From an uncultured Senegalimassilia sp. (GTDB lineage: Bacteria; Actinomycetota; Coriobacteriia; Coriobacteriales; Eggerthellaceae): a DNA stretch of 64,000 bases. Under the pieces are notes generated by a model. That model worked only from the letters and a program-made list of their open reading frames with translations, made no database searches and was not told where the DNA came from. Numbering within the stretch: the first letter of the stretch is position 1; each line of letters begins with the position of its first letter. Below, one piece after another: positions 62,099 through 64,000 of this stretch. Location of the stretch: assembly GCF_934636665.1 (NCBI RefSeq), contig NZ_CAKUAT010000001.1, positions 124,001 through 188,000 of the forward strand. Reading direction: 5' to 3'. The position numbers and the translations under genes are program-made.

Positions 62099-63310
62099 AT
62101 GCTGACGCTGGACGCATTCGAAGAAGCCGCAGCCAAAGTCAAGGAAGTTACACAGGAGACGAAGCTTATTGAAAGCCCCTACTTCAGCGAGATTTCCCGC
62201 AACCGCGTGTTCTTCAAGCCGGAGAACATGCAGCGCACCGGCGCCTACAAGGTGCGCGGCGCCTACTATAAGATCAGCACGCTGACCGACGAGGAGCGCG
62301 CGCACGGCCTGATCACCGCATCCGCCGGCAACCATGCGCAGGGCGTCGCCTACGCCGCGCAGCATTACGGCGTCAAGGCCACCATCGTCATGCCCACCAC
62401 CACCCCGCTCATCAAGGTCGAGCGCACCAAGGCCCTGGGCGCCGACGTGGTGCTGGCCGGCAACGTCTACGACGAAGCCTACGAGCACGCGCTCAAGCTT
62501 GCCGAGGAGAACAGCTACACGTTCATCCACCCGTTCAACGACCTGGGCGTCGCCACGGGCCAGGGCACCATCGCCATGGAGATCGTGCAGGAGCTGCCGC
62601 TGGTCGACTACATCCTGGCGCCCATCGGCGGCGGCGGGCTTGCCACAGGCGTGTCCACGCTGGCAAAGCTGCTCAACCCCCACATCAAGGTCATCGGCGT
62701 GGAGCCCTCCGGTGCCGCGTGCATGAAGGCCTCCCTTGAGGCGGGCCACGTGGTGAAGCTGCCGCGCGCCAACACCATCGCCGACGGCACCGCGGTGCTC
62801 GAGCCCGGCGACAAGATCTTCCCCTACATCCAGGAGAACCTCGACGGCATCATCACCGTCGATGACGACGAGCTGATCGCGTCGTTCCTGGATATGGTCG
62901 AGAACCACAAGATGGTCGTGGAGAACTCCGGCCTGCTCACCGTGGCCGCCCTTCGCCACCTGGACTTCCAGGGCAAGAAGGTCGTCTCCATCCTCTCCGG
63001 CGGCAACATGGACGTCATCACCATGTCCTCGGTGGTGCAGCACGGCCTGATCCAGCGCGACCGTATCTTCACCGTGTCGGTGCTTCTGCCCGACCGCCCC
63101 GGCGAGCTGGTGCGCGTGGCGCAGGTCATCGCCGACAACAAGGGCAACGTCATCCGCCTGGACCACAACCAGTTCGTCACCACGAACCGCCAGGCCGCCG
63201 TGGAGCTGCGCGTCACCATCGAGGCGTTCGGCACCGACCACAAGCAGCAGATCGTCAAGGCGCTCGAAGGCGAAGGCTTCCGCCCGAAGCTCATCAACGC
63301 GCATCTGTAA
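62099..63310 (+). CDS. ilvA: Threonine ammonia-lyase with ACT domain
   Basis: PLP enzyme converting threonine to 2-oxobutanoate and ammonia, and also acting on serine. The 403 residues have the PLP lysine in RTGAYKVRGAY, the phosphate-binding glycine loop GGGGLATGV and one C-terminal ACT domain (about 330-403), the size class of TdcB-like and single-ACT enzymes. It could be biosynthetic or catabolic. ATG 62099 follows an AGGGGTG site; an upstream 29-codon extension was rejected. Confidence 0.94.
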   Translation: MLTLDAFEEAAAKVKEVTQETKLIESPYFSEISRNRVFFKPENMQRTGAYKVRGAYYKISTLTDEERAHGLITASAGNHAQGVAYAAQHYGVKATIVMPTTTPLIKVERTKALGADVVLAGNVYDEAYEHALKLAEENSYTFIHPFNDLGVATGQGTIAMEIVQELPLVDYILAPIGGGGLATGVSTLAKLLNPHIKVIGVEPSGAACMKASLEAGHVVKLPRANTIADGTAVLEPGDKIFPYIQENLDGIITVDDDELIASFLDMVENHKMVVENSGLLTVAALRHLDFQGKKVVSILSGGNMDVITMSSVVQHGLIQRDRIFTVSVLLPDRPGELVRVAQVIADNKGNVIRLDHNQFVTTNRQAAVELRVTIEAFGTDHKQQIVKALEGEGFRPKLINAHL

Positions 63311-63433
63311 GGCAAACCCGGTGAGGGAACGAAGCGCCGCGTAAGCCCCTCGCCCTACAACCGCATACGCAAGTCGCACAACGCGCAGGCCCCTGACCGG
63401 TTTCTTTCGGGATTCGATTGGTTGGGGGTTTGC

Positions 63434-63463
63434 GCGTTTTCCCGTTTTGCACAGGGAAAACGC
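63434..63463 (+). repeat. Ten-bp inverted repeat after ilvA
   Basis: GCGTTTTCCC (63434-63443) and GGGAAAACGC (63454-63463) pair exactly around a 10-base loop. There is no T-run. It may terminate ilvA or sit in the leader of the next gene. Confidence 0.5.
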
Positions 63464-63502
63464 CGACGGGCTTCTCGAAGGGGCCTAGGAAGAAAGAACA
63501 GC

Positions 63503-64000
63503 ATGGAAACCGCACTCATCAAAGTATTCGCCTTCGTCTGCATCATCATCGCAGGCTACTGGATGGGCCACACCGGCAAGCTCGGCAACATGCCCGGCGA
63601 GTTCGTGTCGAAGATCGTGTTCACGTTCACGCTGCCTTGCGCGGTGCTGCACGCGTTCGGCGCTGCCGACTTCTCGCCGGAGATGCTGCTGCTCGTGCCC
63701 CTCGGCTTCGCCTTCGCCTTCGGCGCATACCTGGTCACCTTCGCCATCACCCCGCACGCCAAACGCGGCGACCGCGCGTTCTACCTGCTCAACGGCTGCG
63801 GATTCAACCTGGGCTGCTTCGCGCTGCCGTTCGTGCAGGCCATCTTCTCGCCCACCATGGCCGTGGCCACCTGCCTCTACGACGCCGGCAACGCGTTCAT
63901 GATGGCAGGCGGCTCCTATGCGCTCACCGGCCTGATCGCCGGAGGCGAGCGCATCCAGCATCCTGTGCGCTTCGTCGCAAAGCGCCTGTTCTCAAGCCTG
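63503..64000 (+). CDS. AEC-family transporter (partial, cut by window end)
   Basis: The first 166 codons are in the window and the frame is still open at the edge. It is a membrane protein with about five helices so far, and the AEC (auxin efflux carrier) style of repeated helices: LPCAVLHAFG, then GFNLGCFALPFVQAI. Substrates of bacterial members include malate and other organic acids. ATG 63503 with an AGGAAG site about 10 bases upstream. Confidence 0.85.
   Translation, partial: METALIKVFAFVCIIIAGYWMGHTGKLGNMPGEFVSKIVFTFTLPCAVLHAFGAADFSPEMLLLVPLGFAFAFGAYLVTFAITPHAKRGDRAFYLLNGCGFNLGCFALPFVQAIFSPTMAVATCLYDAGNAFMMAGGSYALTGLIAGGERIQHPVRFVAKRLFSSL

Overview
This is a gene-dense, GC-rich chromosomal segment with about 50 protein genes, most on the minus strand and in short operons. 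No rRNA, tRNA, phage or insertion sequence was seen. The content fits a strictly anaerobic, high-GC Gram-positive: a two-iron superoxide reductase, molybdate uptake with molybdopterin synthesis, LCP and NlpC/P60 wall proteins, and a Rho with a long basic N-terminal extension. My inference is Actinomycetota, class Coriobacteriia (Eggerthella-like). This comes from gene content and style, not from a database match.

Layout. 0-5.2 kb: pyruvate kinase and a phosphate ABC transporter (pstS, a fused pstC-pstA, pstB). 5.6-10.7 kb: superoxide reductase, lgt, two small Cys-rich proteins, an Nfu scaffold, a divergent LCP protein and murA. 11-12.9 kb: rpsB-tsf with a clear promoter. 13.1-15.6 kb: a P1B-type metal ATPase with a small membrane partner. 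15.7-18.4 kb: engB, an NlpC/P60 hydrolase and rnhA. 18.4-23.3 kb: tal-rho-metG. 23.6-31.8 kb: a nine-gene histidine operon beginning with a hisZ-hisG fusion and interrupted by a noncoding repeat block. 32.2-36.5 kb: a DUF2797-like protein, an AGCS amino-acid symporter and a HemW-like radical SAM protein. 36.6-40.8 kb: FMN riboswitch, terminator and ribD-ribE-ribBA-ribH. 41-48.2 kb: vanZ-like gene, lipid kinase, moaC, moaA and modABC. 48.4-54.7 kb: a four-gene partner-switching operon (SpoIIE phosphatase/RsbW-like kinase, STAS antagonist, GH3-family acyl-amide synthetase, MATE transporter fused to an RsbW-like kinase). 55-59 kb: nnrD and acpS, separated by a lower-GC island holding a PD-(D/E)xK nuclease flanked by a palindromic repeat family. 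59-64 kb: glmS, ridA, ilvA and the start of an AEC transporter.

The two strongest candidates for something undescribed are the GH3/MATE partner-switching operon (48.4-54.7 kb) and the nuclease with its own 20-12-20 palindromes (56.0-58.5 kb). A second, unrelated long-palindrome family occurs at 42.7 and 61.3 kb, each copy directly downstream of a minus-strand gene. Several proteins are fusions or have altered active sites: PstC-PstA, HisZ-HisG, ModB with a secreted N-terminal domain, MATE-RsbW, a MetRS without KMSKS, and an LCP protein lacking its catalytic arginines.
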